Positions 10,034 through 22,499 of a stretch of DNA of 64,000 nucleotides are shown one piece after another (the stretch's first letter is position 1; each line of letters starts with the position of its first letter). A model generated the notes under the pieces. The model ran no database searches and was not told the DNA's origin. It was given only the letters and a program-made list of their open reading frames with translations. The stretch covers positions 37,555,119 through 37,619,118 of the forward strand of contig OX424559.1 in assembly GCA_949152475.1 (NCBI GenBank). The letters run 5' to 3'. The DNA comes from Terebella lapidaria (lineage: Eukaryota > Annelida > Polychaeta > Terebellida > Terebellidae). The translations under genes and the position numbers were made by a program.

Positions 10034-11836
10034 TGTATGGATCAAATAGATAACACAGTATTATACTTGGTGTTGTTGAACATGCAGAGGACCTATTCCG
10101 GAGCACGTTGTAATTATACTTAACGACTTACTCGCACTGAATCCTCTCGACTTTGTATCCAAATTATTCTCAGTTTTGCATCCAAAGTGACCAGCGATTT
10201 TCAAGTCAAGTCACACGATCGAGCTATCTTTGTGTAAACAGGCTCAATTCGATCGTTCTCTCAAATTCTACATAAAAGAGTGAAAAAGAATATACACGTA
10301 AACGGGAACAATGCCAAAATACAATCATCATATTCATCTTTTTCTATGACCGCCTTTGAACCAGTGATTTGAATTATGTCAAAATATTCTGGGCAATATC
10401 GCATGAAATTTTGTAATAAAATTATCGAATCACTTTGTAATACGCGATACCGACTGTATAATTATATTTCACTTTTTTCGCACACAAAATGACCCGCTTT
10501 GGCAGCACGCAGTATTCGCAGTGCGTGCATTATGATAAACGTAACAGGAAGGGCATAACGTTCCCTGATATCGCCATGTTATGTGAGTTGGGAGCAGTGC
10601 ATGTTCAATCGAGTCAATTCGTGAACTGGTCCTGTCTGGAAAGGTGTGAAATATCTACAAAGTATGCAGAGTGACTTAGATTTATGTGGGAAAATTAAGG
10701 TTTATGATAGCCTATATATTGAACTTTCTATACAAATATCGATTCAAAATGATATGTGTCTATGCAATTGGAAAATAAATATTCGCCGTTATTTCCTTTG
10801 AAATTGTTCGTGAAATAAAACATGTCATTTTGGAAGAGTGGATTTTTTTCCACTTGATAGGATCGAGCACAAAAGAAAGTTGTACTTGACGACAAGAAAT
10901 GCGAAAGGCGTGAAAATTGGGAAGGAATATAACTCGCTCCTTATATTTGTGAAATATTGTCTTTGTATAACGTCTAAAATAACGATTGTTGGTAATGTAT
11001 ATGGTCGGATGTAGCACAGCTGCACAAGTTGTCAATTCTCCTTGCATGTCATAGATATTTTCGTTGATAGTTATTTTTTTACAGTATGTCGTATACACTG
11101 ATGAATAGTTTTTACCATCGATAATATAATATTATGATATTGGAGTAAAACATATAGCAAATACATTTACATAGACGCATAAAATACAATAAATACAATG
11201 ACCGGTACATCCGGATATTGTCAAGTTATAACAGTCGGTCGTATATTCCTTAGACGATATTTATCACATTGCCTGAAAGGGTTTCTCGGTCAAGCTCTAT
11301 ACAAACGTGTCCCCAGACGTGCGTCGTATATTCAGTATTTCGATAAAAGTTATTCAGCGGTGGGGATACCAGTTTTCTTCTCTTTTTTCTGCACAACGAT
11401 CGCCCAAGGGCCTTGATCCAGATGCAGTTATCATATTTGACCTGGTTCAATAATAATAACGTCCGTATATCTGATGTGTAATTGATAATGATAGTACACA
11501 ATGTAACTACACTAACTTGGGATTCCCAGAATGGATGGTAACAGGTGCGAGTTTTTTCACTGTAATGAGTCAGCGTGTTAGAAACCAAGGCCAAATGTGA
11601 TAACTTTCAACCCTCACAGGATCTGAAACGTCTGCGAGATGTACCCACGGGGACACATCGTATTAGGGGTGTGCGAGGGTGAGGAATAGCAAATCATCTC
11701 GCTCATGGCCAAGCTGATTTGTGAACCCCGTGTATCGCATATACCTAGAGATGCTGAACTAAACTTGCCTGTTTAATTTGTTGTTGACAGGACTGGGTTG
11801 AGTTTATTTTGGCAATGTTATAATATATATATAACA
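10034..11836. other. No gene recognised
   Basis: AT-rich sequence. Frames at 10489-10674, 10760-11098 and 11250-11594 have no recognisable domain and overlap on both strands. Nothing repeated was noticed. Confidence 0.4.
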
Positions 11837-11942
11837 TAATAAGTATCAACCTGTTACCACCAGACACAACTAGATTTTCTGATGTCAATAGCAACCTAAA
11901 TACAACATTTCCAGAGTAATAGTTAAGCCCGACCCGGTCAGG
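11837..11942 (+). repeat. Short repeat family 'GTAAGTATCAATC', divergent copy
   Basis: 'aagtatcaacctgttaccaccag ... gatgtcaatagcaacctaaatacaacattt ... taagcccgacc' matches the family seen intact at 29941, 30306, 42820 (reverse) and 45920. Confidence 0.65.
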
Positions 11943-12699
11943 AAAAAGGCGGCAAAATGTGTTACTGATTCAAGAATATTGTTGGGTTCGCGCGACATGA
12001 AAGAGTGTTCTAGCCAAAATTGACGGATGGATGCTGGAACTATTTTCACGTGGGTGCTCGCATATTTGGTGATATTATCTTCGAGTGAGAACATCTCCTC
12101 GAATGTCATTCACAAGCTAATATATACATAATAATCGTGAACAAAGCCCACCCTTGTTTAACAAAACACCTAACCCAAACATCGCATATAGCCTCTATGA
12201 AATACCGTAACCTAGTAGCAAAACCTAGTATCACAATATGTTTCTTTTTTCCGGCAGAAACCCAACCATCTATACATCCAACTGACACTGATTAAGATAA
12301 ATTTCAACTGATTTATCTTATACTAGGTACAGGACAGGACAGTCCTGGCAGTACGCTAGCCATTCTTGGTCAGATCGATGCAATATGGTGTATGCATTTA
12401 ACATTCAAATAAATGCATGAGTTTAATATAAAGGAAACTGTGAATATATAGTATCATTGAAATTGTATCCCCTCGTTCGAGTTAGAATATGTACAACGAG
12501 AGTATGATACAATAGATCCACAACCGGGCTGATGTGATATGATATCATTGTTCGAGAACATCTTCGAGTCATGGTTTGAATTTTAAATCGATCATTTAAC
12601 GTTTCGTTTCAAAAAAATAATGTATTGATGATGTTGTGACGAAAGCAAATCATAATAAATTAAATGGTGAATGACCGTGTGTGTATTTCCCGTACACGA
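11943..12699. other. No feature recognised
   Basis: AT-rich; no supported gene or repeat. Confidence 0.35.
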
Positions 12700-12975
12700 C
12701 GACAACGCTATTGACGCTCTCGATAAATAGAGATGAAAAACGGAACCAATTCTACTTTGTACATCCGCCTCGAATTCCTTAGGATATTTTTCGATCAACC
12801 GACGATAATATTTCCAGGTCATGTCCCAGGATTGGCGTTTCCCGGCGCACACGGCCCGCTGCCGTAATCCCCGTGTCCCGATCTGACACACTGACGCACA
12901 CGGGCCGGCCAACCGCTGGGTATCGACCTCTGACCAAACCAAGGGTATCGCATCATCTCGGGCGCTCTCTGGCAT
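12700..12975 (-). CDS. Exon-like open segment, unknown protein
   Basis: On the minus strand an open frame begins at an ATG (12973-12975) just after a weak acceptor-like CCTTAG and reads MPESARDDAIPLVWSEVD, then a cysteine-containing stretch (PCASVCQIGTRGLRQRAVC) and KRQSWDMTWKYYRRLIEKYP. GC content is clearly higher than in the flanks. The Cys spacing and the G-TR-R-R-C pattern faintly recall a thrombospondin type 1 repeat, but the tryptophan ladder is missing. The coding part probably stops near 12750; the rest of the frame looks like read-through. I do not recognise the protein, and it may be chance. Confidence 0.3.
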
Positions 12976-13511
12976 TACTAAGGTATCCCGGTGTTGTTGT
13001 TTTTGTGCGGCTGTGCGTCATGGGATTTACACATGTGACAGAGTACTTGTTTTGACAAAGTGTTCGATTTTTGTTTTGAAATATAACACGTTTTTTGTTT
13101 GGCCGACATTTCAGGGAATCTTGGCATTAGTCAAAATATTAAATTTCTTCAGCTATATATTCAGTCGCCATGAAATTAGTCGTTACGATGTTCATATATG
13201 TATAAATTACGTTATATTTTGTGACCTCTATCATTCAAACAATATCTTAACACACGGGGTTCAACTAGACTCCTCGACCATGCAAACTTGCGTGCTTTGA
13301 TATAATCAATATGTTTATGGCGAGGGCGCTATTTAGCTATCGTTGTTGATTATTGTCGATTTATTCCAGACGCATGTATCATATGAGAGGTACCATGGAG
13401 TCCTATTCAGATCTATATCGTCATGTATACGTTTGTGACAATAAAACATATCGTATATTGTTTCGAGATAACAAATGACAAAAACATGTCAATAGGAATA
13501 AAATAGTTTAC
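12976..13511. other. Intergenic, AT-rich
   Basis: No feature seen. It separates the 12.7-kb exon-like segment from the 3' end of the kringle-sulfatase gene. Confidence 0.4.
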
Positions 13512-13517
13512 TTTATT
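13512..13517 (-). terminator. Candidate poly(A) signal of the kringle-sulfatase gene
   Basis: tttatt on the plus strand is AATAAA on the minus strand, about 200 bases past the stop codon at 13713. No closer canonical signal was seen on that strand. Confidence 0.5.
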
Positions 13518-13712
13518 GTCAAAACATGTACAAAGTACGGTCTAAATTACAATAAATAGTTATGTAAAAAAAATAAACATTTGGATCAATATTATGATTA
13601 AAAATGTACGAGATCAGAAGTACATTCCTTGTGTGCTTATTTTCACACTGGTCTGGTGCGCCATGTTGGTACGTAGCGTGGTCCTTTTTCTAAAGACAAT
13701 TCTTGTTTCTGT

Positions 13713-15864
13713 TTAGTTGTCATGGTCGTTGAGGATGTCCATGCCCTCGCACCAGCCCGTGCTCCAGATGCCGCCGTATCTGTAGGGATCTGCTAGCGGT
13801 GAGTCTTGTAGGTTAGCGTCAGGCGCCTGTCTGTACTCGGGCAACTTAGACAGAATGAACTGCTTCATCTCTGTCACTTTGTAGGCGTACTGCGGGTCAC
13901 GGGCCAGATTTGTGTACTCGTACGGGTCATCGCGCAGGTTGAAGAGGTACATCATGGTAGTGTCGCAGTCGGTGTTCTCCGGCGTCCAGCCGTAGTGATT
14001 GCAGATCTGGGTCATGTCTTTCATGTTCGAGGGGCTGAAGTCGTAGGCGGCGCGCTCGGTCGGGGAGTTTCCGCTGTAGGGAGGGAGTCCCGCACCCAGG
14101 CGAAGCTCCGTGTCCTCGTAAAACAGGCTCACGTCGGGGCCGTAGCCGTCCGAGACGCCATAGCAACCCCAGATAAACTTCCAGTCTCCTTTCCTGACGG
14201 CTGACTGTCCGAACATTGGCATCGGCGCCATGTCGATGTTGAAGACAATGTCGTCACGCTTGGATGGTGCTCCATACATCAGCATCTCTGATTGGTCGAC
14301 TCCGTCCAGGTAGTATGAGTCAGCATCGAAGTCCTTCTGACCGAGGAGACCCATGATGGTGGGGATCCAGTCACTGACATGGAAGAGGCCGTCGTGTTCG
14401 TACCTTGTCCTGTTGATCATGGGACCGTTGACGAAGCCGAGAGCGCGAAGTCCACCCTCCCACATGCTGCCCTTGGAACCTCTGTATGGCAGGTTGTTGG
14501 CGTGGCCGCCGTGCTCCCCACCATTGTCAGAGGTGAAGAGGAACAGAGTGTTGTCGTAGAGACCCTTCCTCTGGAGCAGGTTGGTGAAGTTACCTACTCC
14601 CTCGTCCATGGCGGTGATGAGGCCTCGGTAGGCGGCCAGGTCGTCGTTCAGATTGGGGTAGAGGCTGCTGTACTTCTCGGGCACGACCAGAGGAGTGTGA
14701 GGGTTGGGCCACGTCAGGTAGAGGAAGAAAGGGTCTTCGCTGTCATAATTGGAAAAGCGCTCCTCCAGCCAGTCATTCAGAAGGTATGTGTTGAAGGTTC
14801 CGTTCACTGAGAGATCAGCACGGTTGCCGTCACGGAAGTCGTAGGCCCTGTAGGGAGGAATGCCGACCTGCTTGGTGAAGTAGTCTTCTTCACCCTGATA
14901 GAAGCCGTAGAAATGATCAAAGCCTCGGTTGTTGGGCAGACACTTCTCCTGACAGAAACCCAAGTGCCATTTGCCAGCCATGTACGTGTTGTACCCGAGG
15001 TCCTTGAAGTATTGTGGCATGAACTTGATGTCCGTGGGGGAGCAATGTTGCTGGGTGAAGGTCAGGACGATGTGGGCCATCTGGGTCTTGAAGGGGTAGC
15101 GACCGGTCATCAGAGCGTGTCGGGTCGGCGTGCAGGCGTTCATCACATAATTGTTGGTCAGGCGCACTCCCTCCATTGCCATCTTGTCCAAGTTGGGCGA
15201 GATGATCTCGGGATCCATGTAGCCCAAGTCGTTGTGACCCAAGTCGTCGGCCACGATGAAGACGACATTCGGGAGACGACTCCCTTCACACTTCGGGATA
15301 CCGCAGTCCTCGGATATGACGTCAGGATCGGTGGTGTAACACCAGGGACCCCCGCAGCGGCCGTCCGGGTTACGGCAGTAGTTCTCCTCGTTGTAGACGG
15401 CGTTCGGGTACTTGGTGACGTCATTCTTGTCGTGCGGGTGGGGGCTCTGGGAGTCCCAGCGCTGGCAGGTTCGGCCGGACTTGGTGGTGGCCTTACGACC
15501 GTTGTATTCGACTCCCTTGTTGGTCTGTCGACATTCTTGGCCGCCTAGAAATAAGAACAGTGATGGATATATAGACATTTAATCATTGCTTATAGAAATA
15601 GCAGTTTCAAGTTAGACTTCATCATGAATTTCGTGATACATTTAATCCCATGCAGACCTGTACCAAACAGTGTACATTAATATCGTAGTGAAAATTGAGT
15701 GTCGGGAAAATTACCGACACATCTGTATAATTTTATTGCTATGCCGTCTGTTCTCCTTCTGAAAGTTTGCCACTTCTTTGAGGCCGTGGTTCAATGATCT
15801 TACCTTCCTGGGCCAAGACTGTGATGGCCAAGGACACAAGGACACACAACTTCGCTATCGCCAT
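13713..15864 (-). CDS. Secreted kringle-domain arylsulfatase (ARSB/I/J-like)
   Basis: Two coding exons: 15804-15864 (ATG at 15862-15864) and 13713-15544, joined by a phase-1 intron with donor AAG|GTAAGA and acceptor TTTCTAG|GC. The predicted protein has 630 residues. Residues 1-19 (MAIAKLCVLVSLAITVLAQ) are a signal peptide. A kringle spans about 25-106, with the family signatures NYCRNPDGR, GGPWCYT and six ordered cysteines plus one extra. A full sulfatase domain follows: metal ligands in VADDLGHNDLG (about 118-128), the formylglycine motif C158-T-P-T-R, AGKWHLG, WPNPHTP, TSDNGGEHGG and GSKGSMWEGG. Sequons NGT, NFT and NRT fit a secreted glycoprotein. ARSB-type enzymes hydrolyse sulfate esters, often on glycosaminoglycans; the substrate here is unknown. 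All motifs are present and the frame is intact. A kringle fused to a sulfatase is unusual. Confidence 0.93.
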
Positions 15865-16273
15865 GGTTACCGGAGTCTGCGGAAGAATAAAGAGTATAAG
15901 GTACATGTATACAAATAAAGTACTATCTCTATATACACTATACATGTATATTAATTTACATTAGTAAAATGATTGCAATGATTTTTCCGAGTAATTTTGT
16001 CTGGACCATTAATTTTGCAAAATCCAAATCTTTTGTGGTGGAAATTGTGGAGGAAAAATGAAAAAATGGAAGTATTTTCGTCAAAGTCTGTATCTATCGA
16101 TACTTAACTATTCTTAGTTTGGCGATATATAGCGCCTGACATTAATGCAAACAAACTGAAAGCTGTTCCCTTTCGCGTAATTAGTTTTCGAAATTTTTTC
16201 ACGTATGTTCCGAAAAGGAGAGACTTATTACATGACAAATAGATTTTGCAGATGTAGATGGTGAGTCACTAAC

Positions 16274-16310
16274 CTGAGATTTCCTTGAAGAAGCCACGAC
16301 TCTGTTGGAA
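16274..16310 (-). other. 5' UTR exon of the kringle-sulfatase gene (inferred)
   Basis: Read on the minus strand, a short non-coding exon begins about 25-30 bases below the TATA box and ends AATCTCAG|GTTAGT, a good donor. The next acceptor is TTCTTCCGCAG| at 15877-15879, so exon 2 spans 15804-15876 and begins 12 bases before the ATG (context ACCATGG). The transcription start is approximate. Confidence 0.6.
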
Positions 16311-16335
16311 ACTGACTTCTGATTGTCAACGCCGA

Positions 16336-16343
16336 CTTTTATA
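16336..16343 (-). promoter_or_regulatory. TATA box of the kringle-sulfatase gene
   Basis: TATAAAAG on the minus strand, in register with the inferred first exon. It lies in a short GC-richer patch inside AT-rich DNA. A canonical TATA box suggests focused, possibly tissue-restricted transcription. Confidence 0.6.
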
Positions 16344-19300
16344 CAACTCCGACCGGCCAGATTAATACGATTATTCGGTATTTAGCCAAATATAGACGTG
16401 TTATTGCGTGTACAGACGACGGTAGTTATGCAAATTATATAATATCGGTGTAAATAAACGATTACATAAATTTTAATATTTGGCTGATGGTAGGGACTAG
16501 TATAGTACGCGGTATTAAATATGTTACGCCCCGTACCTAAAATAGTGGTAAATGCGATTATAAGACGGGTTCCGACTCATTTGTGATAAAACTGTTTCGT
16601 TCGGGTGATGGAAGCATGGTCAAAATAAATTATATCTCAATCAAATATCGTAGTTTAGAGGCAAAACAAACGAGGGTTTGATTCGTAAAAGTAAGGCGGT
16701 CTTTTTTTCGGAAATAACATTAAGAAGGAGCAAATTAATTTATTCAGGTATACATTGACTTTTGATAAAAGTGTCCTAAATATGTACATATATATCACGA
16801 TATATGATGGAATGGTGCGTTTAAAACAATCGGATAAAATAATGAAAAAAAACATATTTGGAAAAAAACGTTCACACAATCGATATATTGTGTAACAATA
16901 TACCATTCCATGAAGCTTATCAAGAAAAACACACTATAAATATAGATTACCGTATTACGCAATAAATAGCATTGTGTATAACAAAAATAACTACCATGAT
17001 AATTATGTAAATATATTTGTGAGGATTAAGGGTTCAATCGTTCAGGCGGTAGCTCGTTCATACACACCATTTTCATGCGTGAAATAGCAAAATGTGGAAT
17101 ATGCTAAAGCAATGTAGTGAACAGTGAGAAAAATATCCAAATAAATAATAGTGTTTTTGTATAAACGTTACATAGCTGGAACAACAAACATCGATTGATA
17201 ATAGGTTTGTAGTTTTTTTTCACAATCAAATGTCTGGAATCCGTACATCAAGTAAATGGGTTTCAAATCTCGTAAGGTTCACGTGGCTAACCAATTTGTG
17301 ATCAGATAGAGTCACTGTCACCTCCGAATACCTTTCATGTGGACCAGGTTGTTCGAACATACCATTAAATGCACGAGTGATCAAATTGTTTAAATTTTGC
17401 AATAAAGGAAACGAATGGCTGTATCAGCCTGATCGTCATATCCAATGGAGGGAGGAGGTCTTCTGTGAAATAGAACTATTATACTAATGAATAAATGCCA
17501 TTATTTTGCTTTTAGTTAAAGCTTTCGCATGTTTCCGTGGATTATACGTAGATTAGGTAATATAAAATTATCACAATATAAAAACTGATGATATCACTGT
17601 GGAATCAATGCTCCGGAAAAAGGTATTCGAAACTTTTTGCGCTCGTATTGCAAACATCGTAAGTTACACCTAGCAGTATCTGGCTATGAAAAATATACAC
17701 TTGGATAAAATATGTATGATCCTGTATGAGTTTAAATATGCGAATTTACACATTTCATAAATGATAATATTATCATTGTACATTGCTCTGTATGGTATTC
17801 ATTTGAATTCTTTTGTTTAGTCTACAGCGCGCAGTCAACGTAAAAATTACCGGGCTTGACTTCGTCAAAACAATCAAGGCTTTGTTGGTTGATCTTGCGT
17901 TTGCATGGTTTGTATGAAACAAAAACAGTTCTTAATTCAAATGTTTTCGCCTGTGAATCATGTTCGCGCGCGTGTTTTTTATAGCCACCATTCTTTACAT
18001 CACCTTGATGTTATCGGGATTCTGTAGAATATTTTTGTGAAGTAATGTGAGCAAGTCAATATTATGAACCACTATCATGAAGGTAAATGGATATCATGAT
18101 ATTGCTATGAATTATTGACGGAGTGACTCTCGTTTTTGTTGGTAATGATAAGCGTATGAGCAGGCTGTATGCCTCATATCCAATATTCATACGCGTGACC
18201 GTAACTTCGGAATATTACATTTGTATTAAAAAACCCATAAACCGATATGACCCGTGAGGTTTTTTTTGCGGACCCAAACACGCGTTGAACATCAACCTGA
18301 AAATATTAACTATAACTGATGTGCTATTAGTGCGATGTCCATGAATATAATTTATCTGCTGAACTTAGCGGTGTAAAACTAAATCACATGTTAACTATAG
18401 CGATGAATATCAACTGAATGGAAGCAATACTTTATTTATTCCGATGCGAACGACAGTTATTTTCCCACTATCCAATCAAAATATTATGGACTTGCTAGGG
18501 CATGGAGGAATTGACTAGGGCGTTGTCGCTATAAATTTGATACTTGAAAGGGGAAACTGCGGTTTTCTTGGAAACCGGTTTTCAAGACAGTCTTCAACTC
18601 TACTCAATAGTCACATAAAATAGACATAATAATACGAAATGTAGCCTAGAGCTTTTTTATACAATCATGTAGATTATTGGATTTATGTCAAACTTCGAAT
18701 ATATTTGTGTATGGTAATGTTATTTAGTTGAGGAAAATCTAGTCTACTTTCGTCATGACGATGTTATTGTGTAGTGTTTTTTTCTGAATAAAATGAAGGG
18801 CCCACGCGCAATCTGATACAACAGAGCAAACTGTTCATCTTCGATATATTCGACTACTTTTACCGACACGTGTGACTTCAGCACCGCTGTATTTTATACA
18901 ACTGGTCAGCAAGCGAACTGTTACATGAATACAGCAATTGTATGACCTTGGCTGCCCACTCAGTTTATGCAACGTATTGTTCCTGATGCGCTATTTCGTG
19001 TGGTTGAATGAAAACAAATGGGAATTCATGTATATTGATTACCGAGGTACACCTGAGACCACACTAATCATGCAAATATATACAGTCAAAACGGTCCTGA
19101 TATTCGCTTATCAAAGTGAATAAATACACATACTCAAACGTAACACATTTTGTACAGTTTCCATTGTTATTCTTTCTGACCTGAATTTTAGCATAATAAT
19201 TACTGGGGGTTAAAGCACTTAAATTACGGTGGCTACAATTGTCTTTTCGGAAACTGTTTGATTTATTCCAATAAACAGGCTGTCCAACTACTTTAATGAT

Positions 19301-19489
19301 ATATGAAAGTATTTTGTTTATGATGTAGTGCGGGTAACACCGTGTCCGCACAGATATATGTAACTTATTTGTATGCCTTCATAAATTTGTAGCGAATAGT
19401 TTGATCCGTACAGATCCATCATTGATAATTCTCACTGATCTTTTTATTTCTTGTGTAGATATTGTATTTTCTCCTTGTTTACGATGAAA
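16344..19489. other. Gene-poor AT-rich region
   Basis: No gene, element end or tandem array was recognised in about 3.1 kb. The frames present are short and random in composition. Upstream regulatory DNA of the sulfatase gene may lie at the left edge. Confidence 0.45.
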
Positions 19490-19835
19490 TGTGTTGACCG
19501 CTGACACGTCCCAATACACGTTTAGATGGTTAGTGACCCAAGTAACACTGGCTTTGAAGGTCACCACCTCGGCACAGAACCCCTCGAGACGGGGAGTGTA
19601 CAACATGCAAAGTGGCGATAGCGAATTGGTTTCCATGTCGACGAGAAAGCGAGAAACGCGGTGGTTGTGCTGATGTGTGTGTATGGTGGAGTGGGGTGAG
19701 GGAATTCGGAGTAAGCTTCCCGAGATGAACAGTTTATTTCTGGTATGGGTTGACATAGATTGAATGTAATTGGAAATATTGGCAGCAACTTGGAATGATA
19801 TATCGTCTCATGACATGAATGCTGAATATCCAACA
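19490..19835. repeat. Conserved duplicated block, partner of 43640-43955
   Basis: Two highly conserved cores match the same strand at 43640-43955: a core of about 65 bases with 'ggttagtgacccaagtaaca' and 'ctttgaaggtcaccacctcg' (19530-19580), and a core of about 55 bases with 'attgaatgtaattggaaata', 'cagcaacttggaatgata' and 'catgacatgaat' (19765-19820). The middle is more diverged. A minus-strand frame gives CAEVVTFKASVTWVTNHLNV, kept in the partner, but the plus frame is also partly kept, so coding status is open. Confidence 0.6.
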
Positions 19836-20599
19836 TACTTCATTCGTGTCTGAAGTAAATATTTTCACACAAATGTTGGACGCTTTTGACGTTCGCAATG
19901 AATTATACACAACACGCAATGCGATATTTTATTACATTATACTCTCACTGAAAACAACTTAAGTGATGGACATGTGAATATCAACAATATCAACATAAAC
20001 ACTAAAAAGTTGTCAATTGTTCCATAATTCTCTTCTTCAAACTAAGTACGATGATTTGGGGGAAAACACAGTGGTACAAGAAAATTAATAAACACACATT
20101 TTTTGTTCTTCAGTATTTGTTTTATGAAGTAACTATGAAACTAGCAACAAATATTGTTTCCTTTCGGCAAAAACAGACATTTCTGTATTGAGAGGATAAT
20201 CCATATATTGATTACCTTTACTGGCAGTACAAGAAAAAGTCTGTTGATCGTCAATGATAGCGCAGCTGTCACATATATGTAGGTCCAAGAGTGTAACGGT
20301 CGTTTTCGTTTATGTTTCGATGCGTGTGTGACTACATAAAAATATTCGAATTATGATCAATTTTCTCTTGCTATCTGCAATGTCCCTATAATGTTTACGT
20401 GTATGAACAGAGGTCCCATGGCGTATATTGAGTTTATCTATTCGAAACTATTCACATATATAATCAAAGTAAAAGGTTAAAACATATATTTTCGCTGTTC
20501 AGTCTTGAAATGCTCATAAAACCCGTATGAGCAAGTGTTTTTGAATGGTTTGAATGATTGAATGGTACCTTCTCAAAAAGGCACCCTCTCGAGAGTTAA
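19836..20599. other. No gene recognised; part of an older segmental duplication
   Basis: AT-rich. It belongs to the span that is collinear, with many gaps, to about 43.9-44.8 kb. From 20545 it contains the 'ggcaccctctc..gagttaag' unit that also flanks the next element. Confidence 0.35.
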
Positions 20600-20958
20600 G
20601 GTGGTCCGCTCCAGACAGTGAGGGGAGGGCTCAAATAGTTTTTTTTTCTAAATAAATAACAGTATCAATGTAATCTAGAGCTTCAAATTTTTTACATATT
20701 TTACATATTTTAAAGAGTAAATGTTCAGCATCCTAAAACTGAAAAGAAAATAGGGGGTCACCGTATCCGTTCGCATGGAAACACGATGCAAGATGTGAAT
20801 ATGTAGAAGAAACGAGCACGGTGACCCCCTTTTCTCCTTTCATTATTAGGATGGTGATCAGTTACTCTATAAAAATAGGTCATTTTGAAGAGATAATATT
20901 CAAGAAATGACTTTCAAATTGTGACTCTTCGTTACCTCAGTGTTTGTGGCAGACTACG
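20600..20958. mobile_element. Foldback non-autonomous element, copy 2
   Basis: Same family as 5078-5463: ends ggtggtccgct / agactacg, internal arms with ctgaaaagaaaataggggg and its near complement, and a shorter loop. TTAA flanks it on both sides (20596-20599 and 20959-20962), a clean target duplication. It sits inside a local tandem repeat, 'agttaagcgcttggatgaaa' with 'tggcaccctctc', that continues to about 21030. Confidence 0.8.
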
Positions 20959-20962
20959 TTAA

Positions 20963-22455
20963 GCGCTTGGATGAAATGGCACCCTCTCAAGAGTTAAGCG
21001 CTTGGATGGAATGGCACACTCTCCAAATTGCAGATATAATGTACACCATCAATACGTCTATCGTATAAACTAATAATGAAACCATTCTCAAAACCCGTGA
21101 CCAGATATATCTCTAGTATAATACCGAATCTATCAAAAATCAATCGAAGATCTTATAAATAAATATGTCTAGTGCTACAGTAGATCACTTTTACTTCTGA
21201 ATGATTGGGTGCACATGTTTCCTCGGGGATAGAGTAGTGGGAGGGGGCCCAGACTAGTTCACTGACTGTTGTTCATATATTTTCATTTGGACTTGTTAAT
21301 CAACTATCGAGCATCCTACATGGGATTTGCATCTGGTGAACTTCGCATATTTTTGAAACCAGATTACTGAGAAGTCCTGTTTTATGCGCTAATCTCATTG
21401 TGGTGCCCCTTCGTGACCACTGACAAATGAAAGTGTCGTTTTTCAGTACACAAACAAACAAAAACGCCCATGATAACTCGCTTTCAATTTGATCTTTGTC
21501 CTTTGGTTTGTGAAATCCACATTGATAAATATATTATGCTTTTCTTCTACCATAATGGTAATACTGCGGGACTTCGCATACTAGTTATAAAAGACAATAC
21601 ATTTTAGCAATTACAGAAACATTAAATGAGACATTCGTGCTTAGAATTGGTAATGGTTGCATATTTCTGCAATGATTACAACGGACATAAAAATGGACAC
21701 CAGAGGTCTCTCAACTGTGGTGATAAATGGCTATAAAGTATTTCCAAAATTAAGTACATTTCTGTAACAGATGATTCGGCTGTACATTATTGAAAAGTTG
21801 AATATGCCAAAAGATTGCCAACACATAAACAAAATCCTGTACCAGCCACATTTTCATTTGATCTGATATGTTCGCTGTGGGTTGGGCTGTGGGTTTGGGC
21901 TTGTGTTGCATTAACAGTCATGAGCGGTAGACACGCATGTCGAATGCCATAATATTCCTATAAACGTAAGCTGGTTGAAAGAACATGAGACATTGAATTC
22001 CCCAGGAAAAGCCACGAAATAGTACCTTCGAAACGTCCGGATATGTCTGGTACAAAACGATCAACCCTTCACGCTCGAGCCCATTCATTATCTAAGATTA
22101 AAGCTCGTCGACATTAATGGCCCGTGTGTGAGGTTCAAGAGCGTGTTAACATGGGATGAATGAATGAATGCGTGTTAACATGGGATGAATGAATGAATGA
22201 ATGTTAGTCTTTATATTCCAACTTGTTAACAAAACGTCACACAAATACAATCTAAAATTGATGACCACGTGACAAGGTTAATATTCCCCAGTTGCTCTTT
22301 CACTTCGCAGTGAATAATACCATACAAGGGACGTCTGGTATCTGCTACGTTGTCGCTACTAGTCAACTAATGTTGTTATACTTGACAGCAATAACAAGTA
22401 AGCGTCAGGAAATGTAGTAAAAGAATTGTGTCGCCTCTTAGCAGTACACAGTTCG
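20963..22455. other. Non-coding; short tandem motifs and duplicated block
   Basis: 20963-21030 repeats 'gttaagcgcttggatg'. 21300-21480 ('gggatttgcatctggtgaac', 'gctaatctcattgt', 'gacaaatgaaagtg') is collinear with 44850-45010. 22146-22203 holds 'gtgttaacatggga' followed by TGAA repeats, twice. No gene is seen. Confidence 0.5.
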
Positions 22456-22499
22456 ATTCCTACGGAAGCGTATTACCGCCATGCAAAAAAATTTTTTAT

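Noticed and set aside
14913-15548. 211-codon plus-strand frame over the sulfatase exon
   Set aside because: It is the reverse-strand shadow of the kringle/sulfatase coding sequence, with valine/arginine-rich low-information translation.
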